The notes below the pieces were generated by a model, which had not been told where the DNA came from, made no database searches, and saw nothing but the letters and a program-made list of their open reading frames with translations. Position numbers and translations under genes: made by a program. Below are positions 44,705 to 57,400 of a stretch of DNA of 64,000 nucleotides, in pieces. The stretch comes from Selaginella moellendorffii (Eukaryota > Streptophyta > Lycopodiopsida > Selaginellales > Selaginellaceae): the NCBI RefSeq assembly GCF_000143415.4, contig NW_003314319.1, positions 772,365-836,364 of the forward strand, given 5' to 3'. Each line of letters starts with the position of its first letter. Positions within the stretch are counted from its first letter, which is position 1.

Positions 44705-45974
44705 TTTCCAAAGCGTTTTGGTATTCGAACGTCCCACCTCTACATAGTTTGACATATTTTCCTCTAAATTAATATACAAAAATGCGACCGCAGCACTACT
44801 CTTCCACCAGGAGAGCTTCGCCTCTCACGTCCCCGGCAATCTCTAGCACCTCGGGTTTGCTCCTTGTCAATTCCAATTCTTGTTCAGCTGCTACCTCGGT
44901 TTTGCGCACAACAGCACCACCTTTGCCGGCTCTTATCCTCCCCAGGAAACCTCTCACGAGAGCCTGCATTTTCGTTGCAGCGCCCTGGATGTACGGCCTG
45001 GATCCGCTTAACGTTAGTATCAAAAGCTTGGAATAGCAGCTACTTACAGTTGGTCCAATCTTATACAGTGTCAGCATTTCCAGCGGCTTCTTGAAAGGGA
45101 TTCCTTTGTTTGGAACTCGAAAACTCATCACCTCGTACTCTATTCTCATGTACCTGAGCAGAACAAAGAAAAAAATGAGTGAGAGACAAAGAGAGATTGA
45201 GAGGAACACGCCAAACCATTGGGTCTCGTCCAACGGACCCCCGAGGGCGTTTACAAATCGATGCAGCTTGTGCATGCCAATGTATCCTGTACCACTGGAC
45301 GATTGTAAAGTTAGTTCCACAAGGACTTGAACGTAATTAAGTGGCTTACTTGGGATAGAATGGTTCTTGGCTCCACAAGTTTCGATATGCTAACAGGTGC
45401 TCTGGCATGACCATAGAGTTCTCGTTCACAAGGCCGAAGGTTACAGCATCCAGTATGACAGCCACACACAAGTTCATGAATATGTGACTCCCGACCAAGA
45501 CCAAGAAGGCGAAGAAGATACTTCGGCCCTCTGGATAGCCACAATCATATCAAGAGTTGTAACCTGTAAAAGAAAAGCGAAACTGAAAGTGATAAAAAAG
45601 CAAGGCTTTACCTGAAACACCGCGATGAAAGCGTTGACGAAAGTGTGAAAGTTGACAGACGGGCCAATGCAGGGTCCTTCCTTCATTGCACTGAAGAGTT
45701 GGAACGCCATCCCCGCGAACATATACATGAAAATTGCGAGAAGAGCAAGTATCTCAGCTACCGTTGGCAAACAGATGAACTTTGTTCGCATGCTCCCGCT
45801 ACGTGAGGAGTGATGCAAAAAACTCAAGCAATGTAGGCAGTGCGGCTGACATAGCCCCTCACCGTCCCTTCTTTCCCATGAGACCAATGGCGGCCATTAT
45901 GGAGAGTCCAAACTCCATTTGCCGTGCAACCTCGTTCTTATAGACCTTCCACTGGCGGGCAAGCGAGATGGAGC

Positions 45975-46012
45975 TGGCGCTAGCGGCGGCGGCGGCGGCG
46001 GCGGCGGCGGAG
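45975..46012 (+). repeat. GGC trinucleotide run
   Basis: About ten GGC units (seen as GCC on the gene strand) inside an insertion of roughly 80 bp in copy D, absent from copy E at the matching place (after CTTCCAC, near 55698). Confidence 0.85.
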
Positions 46013-48152
46013 GGGGCTACGATTTCACGGTCAGGGGATCAGTTGCCGCCGTGGAGAAAGGAAAAACCAGGTGGTCAAACAAAAAACAATCGAGAAAAAG
46101 ATGAATGAGGTACCTCGTTGCCAAGGAACTTCATCACGGATTCGAGCAGGAAATATGTTGTAATCGCACAGTGAGCCATCTGACGCCGGTCCGAAACAAC
46201 TGCCGACTGGCCAGCATAGTTAGTTGCAAGTAGCCTGGAGTAGCCAAGGAGTGCGAGGATCATGCACTTTTGATATGTCAGATTGCGAATCAAGTAGAAG
46301 CACATCCCTCGGATGGGATTGCTTGGTCGTTGAGCCATCGGAATAGCATCAGTTCTCTGGATGATACGGTTCATGTCCCTCCACAGCTTCTGCCTCTCTG
46401 TGAGAAGAACTGCTCCAGAATTTTTTCCAAACTCGTTGATAAACACCCCGATGAAAACTCTGACGATATAAATCCCCCAATACAGCAGAATGCCACAAAA
46501 AACAAGGCGTTGACAGGACTCGCGTTCCGAACAGGCTGGTGGTCTTCCCTAGTGATGTACATGACAGGATACATGAAGTGCATCAGCCAGTTCTCGAAAG
46601 TGGAGCAGACGAACATACTGAGCAGGGCATTCTGAATGTTGTCGAAGTGGAAAACGTTATTAACCCAGGTTCGCGGAGCAAGGATTCCGATGTCATTAAC
46701 ATAGAGGCCAGCACAATATGCTCGGTGTGTGATTGTCGGGTCATTGCATTTCCAGAGAAGGCCCCGAAACTGCTGCAGCCCGATGGTTCCAAATATTAGG
46801 AGAATTGAAAATGTGAAGAGAATAACTGACACAATTGCTGGAATAGTCCGAAAAAGATTTGATAATAATGACCTCAGTCCTGTAAACCGAACCACGAAAC
46901 GAAATGACCGAAGAGAAGTAAACACGGTTGGTATGGAAGTTTCATCCTCAGCGTTATACTTCAGAAGAATAAGCGCATCAGTGACGAGAATAAACAAGTC
47001 CAAGATGTTGAACCAGTTACTCAGGTACGTGTCTGGCGCAAAAACAAGTCCCTGTGCAACGATCTTCATAGCAAAAAGACCTGCTCCAGAACAATGTACA
47101 ATGTCGAGCAAAATAAGATAAGCATGTGCTTAGCACAAAGTTGATCTTCTGTAAACTCCAGATGAAATCGGGGACAATTATCGGCTCTCCATCATCTCCC
47201 ATCTCAACTACGAGTCAAGTATTGATGACCATCCAAACTATCACAAACCACAAGTACGGTTTACTGCCGAGGATCTTCCTAGACAGGATCCTTATCGTGT
47301 TGATAGAAGAAGCGACCCTTCTCGCAAGTACCATGGTCTCTGTATGGTTGTATGAGTTCTCTCGAGCTCTTCGTACTCCGACAGCTGGAAAGATTTCCTG
47401 TTGCTAGAGGCCCTGCTTAGATTTCTCCCAATTTTTGGACTACTGAGAATCTTGACGATCTTGAAGTGCGGTTCTTGAACCCCTCTTTTCACCGATATTA
47501 GAGGGAAAACCAGAAACCTGTAAAACTTGGGAAGAACGCCTGTGACGCGACGGCAGTGCTTCAGAAGACTCTGCAGCTGGAACGACCGATGATGGGGCCT
47601 CTAAAGCGGATCCAGTAGTACCCCCATCAGCCTTAGTTACTGCCGGGCGTTGACGACCCTGGGACCCCTTCTCTCTTAGCCTGGCTTTAACCGGTCTTAC
47701 GTGATCTTTGACGCTTAACATGCGAGTTGTCATCCGTGACAAACCTTTCATTCCTTCTACCGCGCCCACAACCCAGCTTCCGCTTCTTGTGAGTGCCTGA
47801 CTTTGCATTCTCTTGATGAACTTCATGTGTTCCATCTGAAAGAAAATAGTTCAGTTCTCATTTTTTACCTCACTCACCCATTGGATTCGCTTCTTCTGGT
47901 TGTCAGTAAGCTCGTTTCTCTTGAGCAAGACAGCAATGATAAGATTCATAACGACGTAAACTGTCACGACGAAGTAAAAGACGTATAAAAACGGTGCCAC
48001 TACGCTGCAAACACGAATGCGTCAATACTAGAGATACTTGAGTGACTGCTTACTTATATTGAACTCCAGGTCGCAGGGAATTCCACATTTGGTTTAGCCA
48101 GGATGGTTACCGTAAACCAGACGAGCATGGCTTCCAGTATGGAATCATGATT

Positions 48153-48418
48153 TCCTCGCAGATACTCTTCAGGAAAGCTGTAATACTGTCCACTGTACAA
48201 TTCCATGCTGATGATAGAGATTGCTATGATAACCAGAAGAAAAAAGGAAAAAAACCCCGCCAAAGAGCCAACACTTTCCATGCATTCCTCGCAGATACTC
48301 TTCAGGAAAGCTGTAATACTGCCCATTGTACAATTCCATGCTGATGATAGAGATTGCTATGATAACCAGAAGAAAAAAGGAAAAAAACCCCGCCAAAGAG
48401 CCAACACTTTCCATGCAA
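48153..48418 (-). repeat. 133-bp tandem duplication within the channel gene
   Basis: TCCTCGCAGATACTCTTCAG starts at 48153 and again at 48286; both units run to CAACACTTTCCATGCA. Period 133 is not a multiple of three, so the S5 segment is repeated out of frame. Confidence 0.9.
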
Positions 48419-50580
48419 GTAGCCTGTATCACGTACTAAAATCAATCAAAGTGAATGCAGCAACTCACCACTACACTGGGATGTTTTGCAACATACTTCT
48501 TTGAAGAGTAAAACCACCGCATGATTGTTAAATTTGGAAACGAATGAGAACAATAGATATCATAACGATTATCAAGTCCAGCAAATTCATTCCTGGAAAT
48601 TTAAGGATCAGACCAGAAGACAACCGGAAACAATGTACTCACCGTGGCAAAAAATATCGCCAGGACCGTACCCTAGAAAGTACAGCAGAAGTTCCGCGCT
48701 AAAAGAAAAAAGCATTACTGCTTGCAACCCGTCTGCATACAAAATTTATCAGATGAATGAACAGAAAGGAAGTCGTGAAATGAATACCGAGCGTATGCAA
48801 CAACCGTTTTGACATGCCATACTTGAAGGACGATAAGAGCACAATGTTATCAATGTCTTATTGGCTCGCTGCCCTTCAGCATCCTTCACATCATGCATGA
48901 CGAGGCTCCATCCTTCCACAATTATCACCTGCAGAGTGACCACTTTGAAGTGTGCTAAAGGCGATAAGATGCTATGAAGTGACACAAACCTGAAACATGG
49001 TAAGCAGCGAATACCAGAGATAATCAAAAGTTGTCGCGGATTCTGGTATGTCTACAAACAAAAAGATGGATAAGGAATGAGCTTATAGGAAAAACTCACC
49101 ATACAGTTCTGAAATGGTGGACATACGTAGCCGCCAGCAGCTTTTTTGTCACAAAAGCGCATGGGATAAGCAAGTTGCTTGTCCGCTGTTCGAAAGCACC
49201 TGCCCAAGAGGATTTTGATTTCACGTGATAAGAACTATCAAGATTACCTTTGATTCATCGAGCTTTGCAAGAACTGCGTGCCGAGTAGAGAATAGAAAAC
49301 CAACAGAAAAAACGTCAAAAGGATAACGTTTTGGAGAGGACCAACGCTCTTTTTCACGGCCGCCGTGATGGCCTATTGTCAAGTGTTAACAGTGCACAGA
49401 TCAGCCGAAAGGAGATTTACAAACCATACTATGACATCGGCAAAAAATGAGACGTGCTTCAACGCTAGCAGGCCCCGAAACACGCGGAACACGGCTGTCC
49501 GCGCGAAAAAATCATGTCCAGTTATGCACCTCCCAAAGAGCTGGGGAAACACTTACGACCATCAAGTACAAAAGCTCAACATTACCAGGAATCGAAAACA
49601 ATGACAAAGTCGAGCCTATGGATTCCACATGTAGCAGTGACGACCTCTGGTAAAACCAAGAGCCGAAATTTGTAAAACCATTTCAATCCTGCAAACACAA
49701 GTGTGAGGAGAAACAAGGATGGTAAACTTCTATCCATGTACTGATTGTAGAGAAGCCTAAAAATGTATAAGCGTGACGGGCTGTAGAGGCCACAAATTCC
49801 AAGCGCAGTGCCCTCCATTCTTGCTCCAGTCCTGACAGCACTCCGCCTTGCCTTTCTTCCAATATTCTAGAAACAGAACATAAGAACTCTCCAAAGTCAA
49901 AAGAAGTGAAGTTACCATGAGCCTCTTGATCGCAGTGTAAGCCCTCTTGCAGTTCTTGGTTGCCCGGGAATCGGGAATCGCTGGGGCCAGTTGATCCAGT
50001 GCGGCAATCAATGCGGCAGATAAAGACGATGACACTGCTCGGTCGCGATCCGGTGCTCCTTTGCTCAATCGGAGGCAGCCATGTCGGATGCGGAGCTATG
50101 AAATCGTGATCTTCTTGCGGGACGGGATCACTGCAAGAAGTATTTCCAGGCGATCGATCAATCACTAGCTAAGCTACATTATGCCTCTCAGAAAACTACT
50201 CAAACATGCATTCAACCATGACAAAAGTTAAAATAGAGTTCAGCGAACAGGAGAGATAAAAGTTTCCATTGTGTCGTACGAGCCGTTATAGGACATCCTG
50301 ATGTAGAGGGCGATCGTCATAGCTTGCGTCGCCGCCTCAGAGCGCTCATCCACCGGCGAACTCCCTCCGCCAAGAGCCCCCTAATCCAAAAACGCGTGAT
50401 ACCATAATAGCCTTTTCTCCTTGCGATCGTTTTTGTTTCACAGAAGGAAGAATAAAGTATAGGAGAAAAAACTCCTCTGCATTGATAGCTTGGATCGTAT
50501 AACTGCCTGTAGTTCCAAGCCTGACAGACGTAGTTCCCATGCAGCCGGAGCTTTCTCAGCTGTGCAGCATTTGGTCCGAG

Positions 50581-50675
50581 AGTGCTTGGCCACAAAACTC
50601 GAGCTCCAAAGCCTGAAAGTAAAAATGAGAGTGCTTGGCCACAAAACCCGAGCTCCAAAGCCTGAAAGTAAAAAT
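50581..50675 (+). repeat. 49-bp direct repeat, two units
   Basis: AGTGCTTGGCCACAAAAC begins at 50581 and 50630; both units continue through GAGCTCCAAAGCCTGAAAG. It lies next to the 288-bp transposon. Confidence 0.9.
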
Positions 50676-50687
50676 GTTATGCATTAT

Positions 50688-50975
50688 ATGCTTTATTTCG
50701 TTAAAGTGGGACTTATTCAGTAAAGTGGGACATTAATTAGCATGTGTTCACATGCCATTTCCTAGTACTTAATTAATATTTATTAATATTTCTATCAGTT
50801 TTTTAATTTATTTTTTTATATTTCACAATATTATAACACAAAATCATATGAAAAGTTTTTAATTTATAAATTATAAAGTTAAAATTTCAATTTTTTATTG
50901 TTGTTATAAAAATGGCATGTGGCCACACACCATAAGTGGGATAATGAAAAGTCCCACTTTAACGAAATAAAGCAT
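50688..50975. mobile_element. 288-bp non-autonomous relative of the 15.8-kb transposon (MITE-like)
   Basis: The ends are inverted repeats starting ATGCTTTATTTCGTTAAAGT and differ from the large element's TIR at only a few bases. They are flanked by TTAT on both sides (50684-50687 and 50976-50979), a 4-bp target duplication as in the large element. Subterminal GTGGGA repeats and two palindrome copies (50740-50758 and 50912-50933) are retained. The interior is AT-rich with no coding capacity. It must have been moved by a transposase supplied in trans. Confidence 0.9.
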
Positions 50976-51002
50976 TTATAGGCTTGAAGAGAGAGAGAGT
51001 AA

Positions 51003-51606
51003 CCTGGACTCCATCGAGGGGAGAGTTCTCCATCAGCTCGGTGAACTCCTGCTCCAACATTTGCTGCAATCCGGAAGTTTCTGCGCTGCCTTGCTACAAG
51101 CTCTTATAGCTTGGACGTAATGCACCGCTTTAAAGCCTTGCGCTCCCCTTCCAAGCGACGTGATCGATTTTCTGGCAGAGAGAACAGCGAAAGAGGGCCA
51201 ATCTATGTCGGGAGAAGCAGTCCCTGATGGTTCCCACTGGATGATCTTTGGAGGCGGTGGCGCTTCCGCAAGATCATCCATGATATCCTCGTCGCCGTCA
51301 ATCTGAGCTCTTCTTTGTTGTCGGCGTTGTACCGCCCATAGAGCCGAGCAGTCTCATCTCGCTCTAGCATCGCCGCATACAAACATCGTTCCAATGCTGC
51401 GTAGAACAAACGGATTGAGCGCACGCCTCGGCACAAGCATCCAAATCCGAGACCCCACACAAAGTGACGCACGAATTGGGCGTCACATCCTTTGCAAAGC
51501 TGCCCACTCGCTTCATCATCCGATCCGATGCGCACACACGCTTGCAAGCGAATCGATCCTGGGAATCCAAATCCTCCTGCTGCTGCTCACTCTCATCAAG
51601 CGATGA
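51003..51606 (-). pseudogene. Cys-rich gene remnant of the tandem unit, copy D
   Basis: Minus strand 51570-51364 reads DRFACKRVCASDRMMKRVG, CVTLCGVSDLDACAEAC, SVCSTQHWNDVCMRRC, then TAG in place of the CAG that copy E keeps (RRCQSEC). Downstream fragments: DDLAEAPPPPKIIQWEPSG and QQMLEQEFTELMENSPLDGV, with frame changes between. A possible further exon with the VRRWMSAL motif lies near 50355. The CxxC-rich core and repeated location are as in copy C. No family name is given; the role is unknown. Confidence 0.4.
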
Positions 51607-52201
51607 TTGCTGGCGCCGCCATCTCTCCGCAATGCCACCGCCGCCGGATCATCGTGGCGGAGCCTGTGATTCCCAGTAACCCTACGGCCTCCTCCTTGCC
51701 CCTAGGGTGTAGATTATATTACGCTATGTGGATACAAGGAAAGAAAGAATATCCACTTGCTAATTGTCGAAAATTCACTTTTAGTTGCTACGGTTAGACG
51801 GTTGTTTTAAAGCAATGCCAGACCGAATCGTGCCAAACCCGAGAAAGGATAAGAGCCTCACGTCACATAGCTAGACAACGCTCTTAAAGAATTTTAGGCC
51901 CCTTTTTTTTCCACACTGGAGCACGGTGTCAATGGGAGTCGAACCCGCGACCGTTGCTAATAGCTGTCAGGATTCGAACCCGCGATGTTCTCCAAAGGCG
52001 GTAGAATGGTAAACCCGGTTGGACACGGCGGATCAACAACGCGCAGATCAACAAGGTCCCATCGATCCAATCGAGCCTCTGGAAGTGTCCAGGAGAAGGA
52101 CATTTGCTCCACGCGTCCAACTACATGACTGCCAACCTGGAGACCACGTGACGACGTAAGAACTGTGCCATTTTAGCTGAAGCGGACACGATTTTTCGAT
52201 C

Positions 52202-54401
52202 ATGGAGGTTGTGAGCGGCTTGGTGAGGCCGCTGTGTGTCTTGGGTATGGACGCTGCCAAGAAGGTATGGGACTGCAATGCCAACATTGAAAGGCTGGAG
52301 AATGCCATGGCACCCCACATCCAGGCCAAGATCAAAGCTTTCAGTGAGCACAAGGAGCGAAATGGACCTGGCTTTATGTTCTCTGAAGCGGCTCCCTCTC
52401 GCTCTGGAAGTGATTGGCAGTGCCATGGCTGTCCACAGAAGTGAAGGGCCACATGTGTGGGAAGAACGATATAAAAGGTTGCACTTGTCCAATGATCCAG
52501 ACGTTGAGAAGCAGATGTTCAAGCGCTTGAAGTTCAGCTATGACGAGCTGGGAAACTATGAGGGTGAAAAGCTGCAAGAGTGCTTTCTCTATGTGGCCGC
52601 ATTCCCAGAAGATAGGTGGATTGGGTTTACTGAGTTGAGGAACTGTTGGATGGAGGTTGGGTCAGAACTCTCACCCACAGCGATTGTCAATGAACTGGAA
52701 CGGAGATGCCTGGTGAAGATATCTAAGTCTTGGAGGGATGAAGAAGCTCCTGGTTATATAACAGTACACGATATGCTACGCAAACTGTGCATAAGAATCT
52801 TAAAAGGGAAGTACAGCCCACAGCAAGAGCACGAGAAGGGATGCCTGTTTGGATATGAGTGGACAAGTGGCATTCAGGATGCAACATTTGCTAAAGTCTC
52901 ACTCATCTCAAAGAATGTTGGCAGCTTTCTATCCGATAATCATGTGCGAGATGTCTTACTTCTGGATGAGTGTGAAGGACTTTCTAATGTGGATGACAGT
53001 CTTATCGATCACATACAAGGTGTCAAGGTATTGAGCTTGTGGCGATGCTATGAGATCCGTTTTATTCCAGAGAGCATTTCCAAGCTGAAAAACCTTCAAC
53101 TGCTTGACATTCGAGAAACAGGAGTGAGTCAATTACCAGATGCGCTTTTCAGCCTGACATCACTGAAATATCTAAAATCTACTCAGTGGATGCCGATAAA
53201 ATGTAACATTGCATTACTGCCCCAGCTCTCCAACTTGGAAGAGCTGGAGCTGAACGTTGATTCAAAAGAGGACCCCTCAGTTGTGGATTTCACTGGAATT
53301 TCGCGTAAACTAAGACTTCTAGAGCTAAGAATGATAGATGGTACAATGAAGGTTCCAGAAAGCATGGGGAAGCTGGAGCACATTGAAACATTGGATTTAC
53401 ATGCGAAGTGCATCGACTTTGTCAGTATCGTTGGGCTATGGGAACTTGTCAGCCTAACAACTTGTAAAATTTGTGTGCAATCCGTTAGTAGAGCTCCCTG
53501 GAAGCGAATGTTTAAGAAATCAATCAGGCTTAAAGTTTTTTCCATTACTGGGGTAGAAGACAGTGAAAATAATGATGACACCTTCGAATGGTTGCAACTA
53601 CGATATTTAAAAATCCGTGATATTATAAACCTATCTTGGTTGCCCCACCGCCTAGAAACACTTGAAATTGACTGCAGTGGTATCCACTTGTTCAACCTGG
53701 ATGGATCATTCCCACGTCTTGAAAAGCTGTATCTTACTCATCTACACATTGCACAGTCAGAATTCAAGGATGATTTGGCTGCCAGTCTTCCAAATCTGAA
53801 GCAGTTGGACTTTTGGCTAGCTCCTGATATTGAATGGGAGCACTTGCCTCTCTTTGTGGCACAGCTCCCCAATCGCCCCGAGAGTCTGAAACTAACGGGT
53901 TGCATAAAGAGACTGTTGTTGCCAACCGAGAGGTCGTCACTTCAGGTTAAAGATGTTTTCGTATCGAGCAAGAAGATGCAAAATGATTTCTTTGAGCCAT
54001 CAGATCAAATGACTGATATAGAAACTGTGACGTTGAGCTGTAATGAGACTATCGTTCCATCGTCCATTGCATCGCTGCCATGTTTGAAACGTCTTCACAT
54101 TTCGGGGCGAAGCGTGATACATAACGATGCACTGTGGTCCCACAATCACAGCCAGGGCGCATTTCCCAGGCTGGAAGAGCTACACTGCCCGAAAGGCATG
54201 AAAATTCCACCTTGGCTTGAGGACCGCCCCAATCTCAAGAACAAAGTTTTAATTTCCAAAGCGTTTTGGTATCGGAACGCCTGTAGTTCGACTTATTGCT
54301 CCTCTAAATCAATATATAAAACAATGCGACCGTCTTCCACCACGTCCCTGGCAATCTCTAGCACCTCGGGTTTGCTCCTTGTCGATTCCAATTCTTGTTG
54401 A
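52202..54401 (+). pseudogene. NB-ARC-LRR-like gene, copy E, central deletion but long open LRR frame
   Basis: Start ATG at 52202 (MEVVSGLVRPLCVLGMDAAK) gives the N-terminal helical domain. At about 52389 a deletion joins FMFSEAA to the GLPL motif (LPLALEVIGSAM), removing P-loop, kinase-2 and RNBS-B and changing frame. From there one frame is open for about 670 codons to 54401: VHDMLRKL, then an LRR region with LKNLQLLDIRE, LPQLSNLEELELN and LPNLKQLDFWL, and the shared C-terminus WLEDRPNLK. It reads through into antisense of the channel 3' end because the usual stop is lost. The NB-less product could only be made from an internal start. Confidence 0.88.
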
Positions 54402-57400
54402 GCTGCACAGCAGCACCTCCTTTGCCAGCAGCACCTCCTTTGCCGGCTCTTATCCTCGCCAGGAAACCTCTCACGAGAGCCTGCATTTTCGTCGCAGCGC
54501 CCTGGATGTACACGGCCTGGATCCGCTTCTCACGCTCGATGCGCAGAGTGAGAGGCAACCCCTGCATTAATCCGGGTCAAACGTAAGTATGAAAAGCTTG
54601 GAATAGCAGCTACTTAACAGTTGTCCGATCTTATACAGCGTCAGCATTTCCAGCAGTTCCTTGAAAGGGATTCCTTTGTTTGGAACTCAAAAACTCATCA
54701 CCTCGTACTCTACTCTCATGTACCTGACCAGAACAAAGAAAAAACGAGTGAGAGACAGAGAGAGATTGCGAGGAACATGCGAAACCATTGGGTCGCGTAT
54801 TTGTAGCGCCGGCCCAGCGGATCACCGAGGGCGTTTACAAATCGTCGCAGCTTGTGCATCCCAATGTATCCCGTAGCACTGGACGATTGTAAAGTTAGTT
54901 CCACAAGGACTTGAACGTAATTAAGTGGCTTACTTGGGATCGAATGGTTCTTGGGTCCACAAGTTTCGATATGCTAACAGGTGCTCTGGCATGACCATAG
55001 AGTTCTTGTTCACAAGGCCGAAGGTTACAGCGTCCAGTATGACAGCCACAAACAAGTTCATGAATATGTGACTCCTGACCAAGACCAAGAAGGCGAAGAA
55101 GATAATCCCGCCCTCTAGATAGCCATAATCGAGCTTGAAAAGATATGGTTTAAGTCGATACTATTGTGCTAAGCTTTGTTTTCCTTTGAAAAACTACCTA
55201 AGCTGTTTAGTTTGGCAAATCATCGCCGAGTAGTGTTTTACCGTTTGTGCAGGCGGGTGCATCAATTGTGGTATCCATCATAACGCAAGACCAGTTATCA
55301 AGAGTTGTAACCTGTAAAAGAAAAGAGAAACTGAAACTCATAGAAAAGCAAGCCTTTACCTGAAACACCGTGATGAAAGCGTTGATGAAAGTGCGAAAGT
55401 TGACAGACGGGCCAATGCAGGTCCCTTCCTTCATTGCACTGAAGAGTTGGAATGCCATCCCCGCAAACATATACATGAAATTGCGAGAAGAGCGAGTATC
55501 TCAGCTACAGTTGGCAAACAGATGAATAACCCATGCTCTCGCTACGTGAGGAATGATGCCAAAAACTCGAGCAATGTAGGCAGTGCAGCCGACATAGTCC
55601 CCTCACCGTTCCCTTCTTTCCCATGAGACCAATGGCGGCCATTATGAAGAGTCCAAACTCCATCTGCCGTGCAACCTCTTTCTTATAAACCTTCCACCGG
55701 AGAAAGGAAAAACCAGGTGGTCAAACAAAAAACAATCGAGAAAAAGATGAATCAGGTACCTCGTCGCCAAGGAACTTCATCACGGATTCAAGGAGGAAAT
55801 ATGTTGTAATCGCACAGTGAGCCATCTGACGCCGGTCCGAAACATCTGCCGACAACCCAGCATAGTTAGTCGCAAGTAGCCCGGAGTAGCCAAGGAGTGC
55901 GAGGATCATGCACTTTTGATATGTCGGATTGCGAATCAAGTAGAAGCACATCCCCCGGATGGGATTGCTTGGTCGTCGAGCCAGCGGAATAGCATAAGTT
56001 TTCTGGATGATACGGTTCATGTCCCTCCACAGCTTCTGCCTCTCTGTGAGAAGAACTGCTCCAGAATTTTTTCCAAACTCGTTGATAAACACCGATGAAA
56101 ACTCTGACGATATAAAATCCCCCGATACAGCAGAGTGCCACGAAAAACAAGGCGTTGACAGGACTCGCGTTCCGAACAGGCTGGTGGTCTTCCCTAGTGA
56201 TGTCCATGACAGGGTACATGAAGTGCGTCAACCAGTTGTCGAAAGTGGAGCAGACGAACATACTGAGGAGGGCATTCTGGATGTCGTCGAAGTGGAAAAT
56301 GTTATTAACCCAGGCTCGCGGAGCAAGGATGCCAATGTCATTAACATAGAGGCCGGTACAATATGCTCGGTGCGTGATCCTCGGGTCATTGCATTTCCAG
56401 AGAAGGCCCCGAAACTGCTGCAGCCCGATGGTTCCAAATATCAGGAGAATTGAAAATGTGAAGAGAATAACCGAAACAATTGCTGGAATAGTCCGAAAAA
56501 GATTTGATAATAATGACCTCAGTCCTGTAAACCGAACCACGAAACGAAATGGCCGAAGAGAAGTAAACGCACCGACGGTTGGTATGGAAGTTTCATTCTC
56601 AGCATTATACTTCAGAAGAATAAGCGCATCGGTGACGAGAATAAACAAGTCCAAGATGTTGTACCAGTTACTCAGGTATGCGTCTGGCACAAAAATAAGT
56701 CCCTGTGCAACGATCTTCATCAAACAGTCTAGCAAAAAGACCTGCTCCAAAACAATGTACAATGTCGAGCAAAATAAGGTAAGCATGTGCTTACCACAAA
56801 GTTGATCTTCTGCAGATTCCAGATGAAATCGGGGACAATTATCGGCTCTCCATCATCTCGCATCTCAACTACGAGCCAAGTATTGATGACCATCCAAACT
56901 ATCACAAACCACAAGTACGGTTTACTGCCGAGGATCTTCCTAGACAGGATCCTTATCGTGTTGCCCTCTCCAAACAGAAGAAGCGACCTTCTCGCAAGTA
57001 CCACGGTCTCTGTATGGTTGTAAGAGTTCTCTCGAGCTCTTCATACTCCGCAAGCTGGAAAGATTTCCTGTTGCTAGAGGCCCTGCTTAGATTTCTGCCA
57101 ATTTTTGGACTGCTGAGATGGTAAGCAGCGAATACCAGAGATAATCAAAAGTTGTCGTTCCATGGTTGGGATTCTCGTATGTCTACAAACAAAGAGATGG
57201 CTAAGGAATGAGCTTATAGAAAAAAACTCACTATACAGTTCTGAAATACGTAGCCGCCAGCAGGTTTTTTGTCACAAAAGCGCATGGGATAAGGAAGTTG
57301 CTTGTCCGCTGTTCGAAAGCACCTGCCCAGGAGGATTTTGATTTCACGTAATAAGAACTATCGAGATTACCTTTGATTCATCGAGTTTTGCAAGAACTGC

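Larger units (their letters stand above)
44796..50068 (-). pseudogene. Four-domain voltage-gated Ca2+ channel (Cav-like), copy D, near full span but broken
   Basis: Start about 50068 (MSKGAPDRDR); the stop is at 44796 after EALLVEE. Domain I pore: LQVIIVEGWSLVMHD (filter Glu at 48914-48916). Domain II: S5 (FFSFFLLVIIAISIISMEL), ILEAMLVWFTV pore helix, S6 VVMNLIIAVLL, then a basic II-III linker. Domain III: S3 WFNILDLFILVTDALILL, S4 SLRSFRFVVRFTGLRSLL, pore ALLSMFVCSTFENW (Glu at 46593-46595). III-IV linker: LTERQKLWRDMNRII. Domain IV: S4-S5 and pore helix NFHTFVNAFIAVFQ. C-terminal: IQ motif IQGAATKMQALVRGF. Breaks: a 133-bp tandem duplication of the domain II S5 exon (48153/48286), a 10-nt deletion before domain III S2, and a deletion at about 45548 removing the domain IV filter. 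Family members are plasma-membrane Ca2+ channels. Confidence 0.85.

Noticed and set aside
46539-47407. Plus-strand ORFs over the channel gene
   Set aside because: Antisense to conserved domain III coding sequence; no independent conservation.
51930-52030. Possible tRNA on the minus strand (GGTTCGAATCC and GGTTCGACTCC B-box-like motifs)
   Set aside because: No acceptor stem pairing, A box or anticodon arm could be drawn at the right spacing; at most a tRNA-derived fragment.
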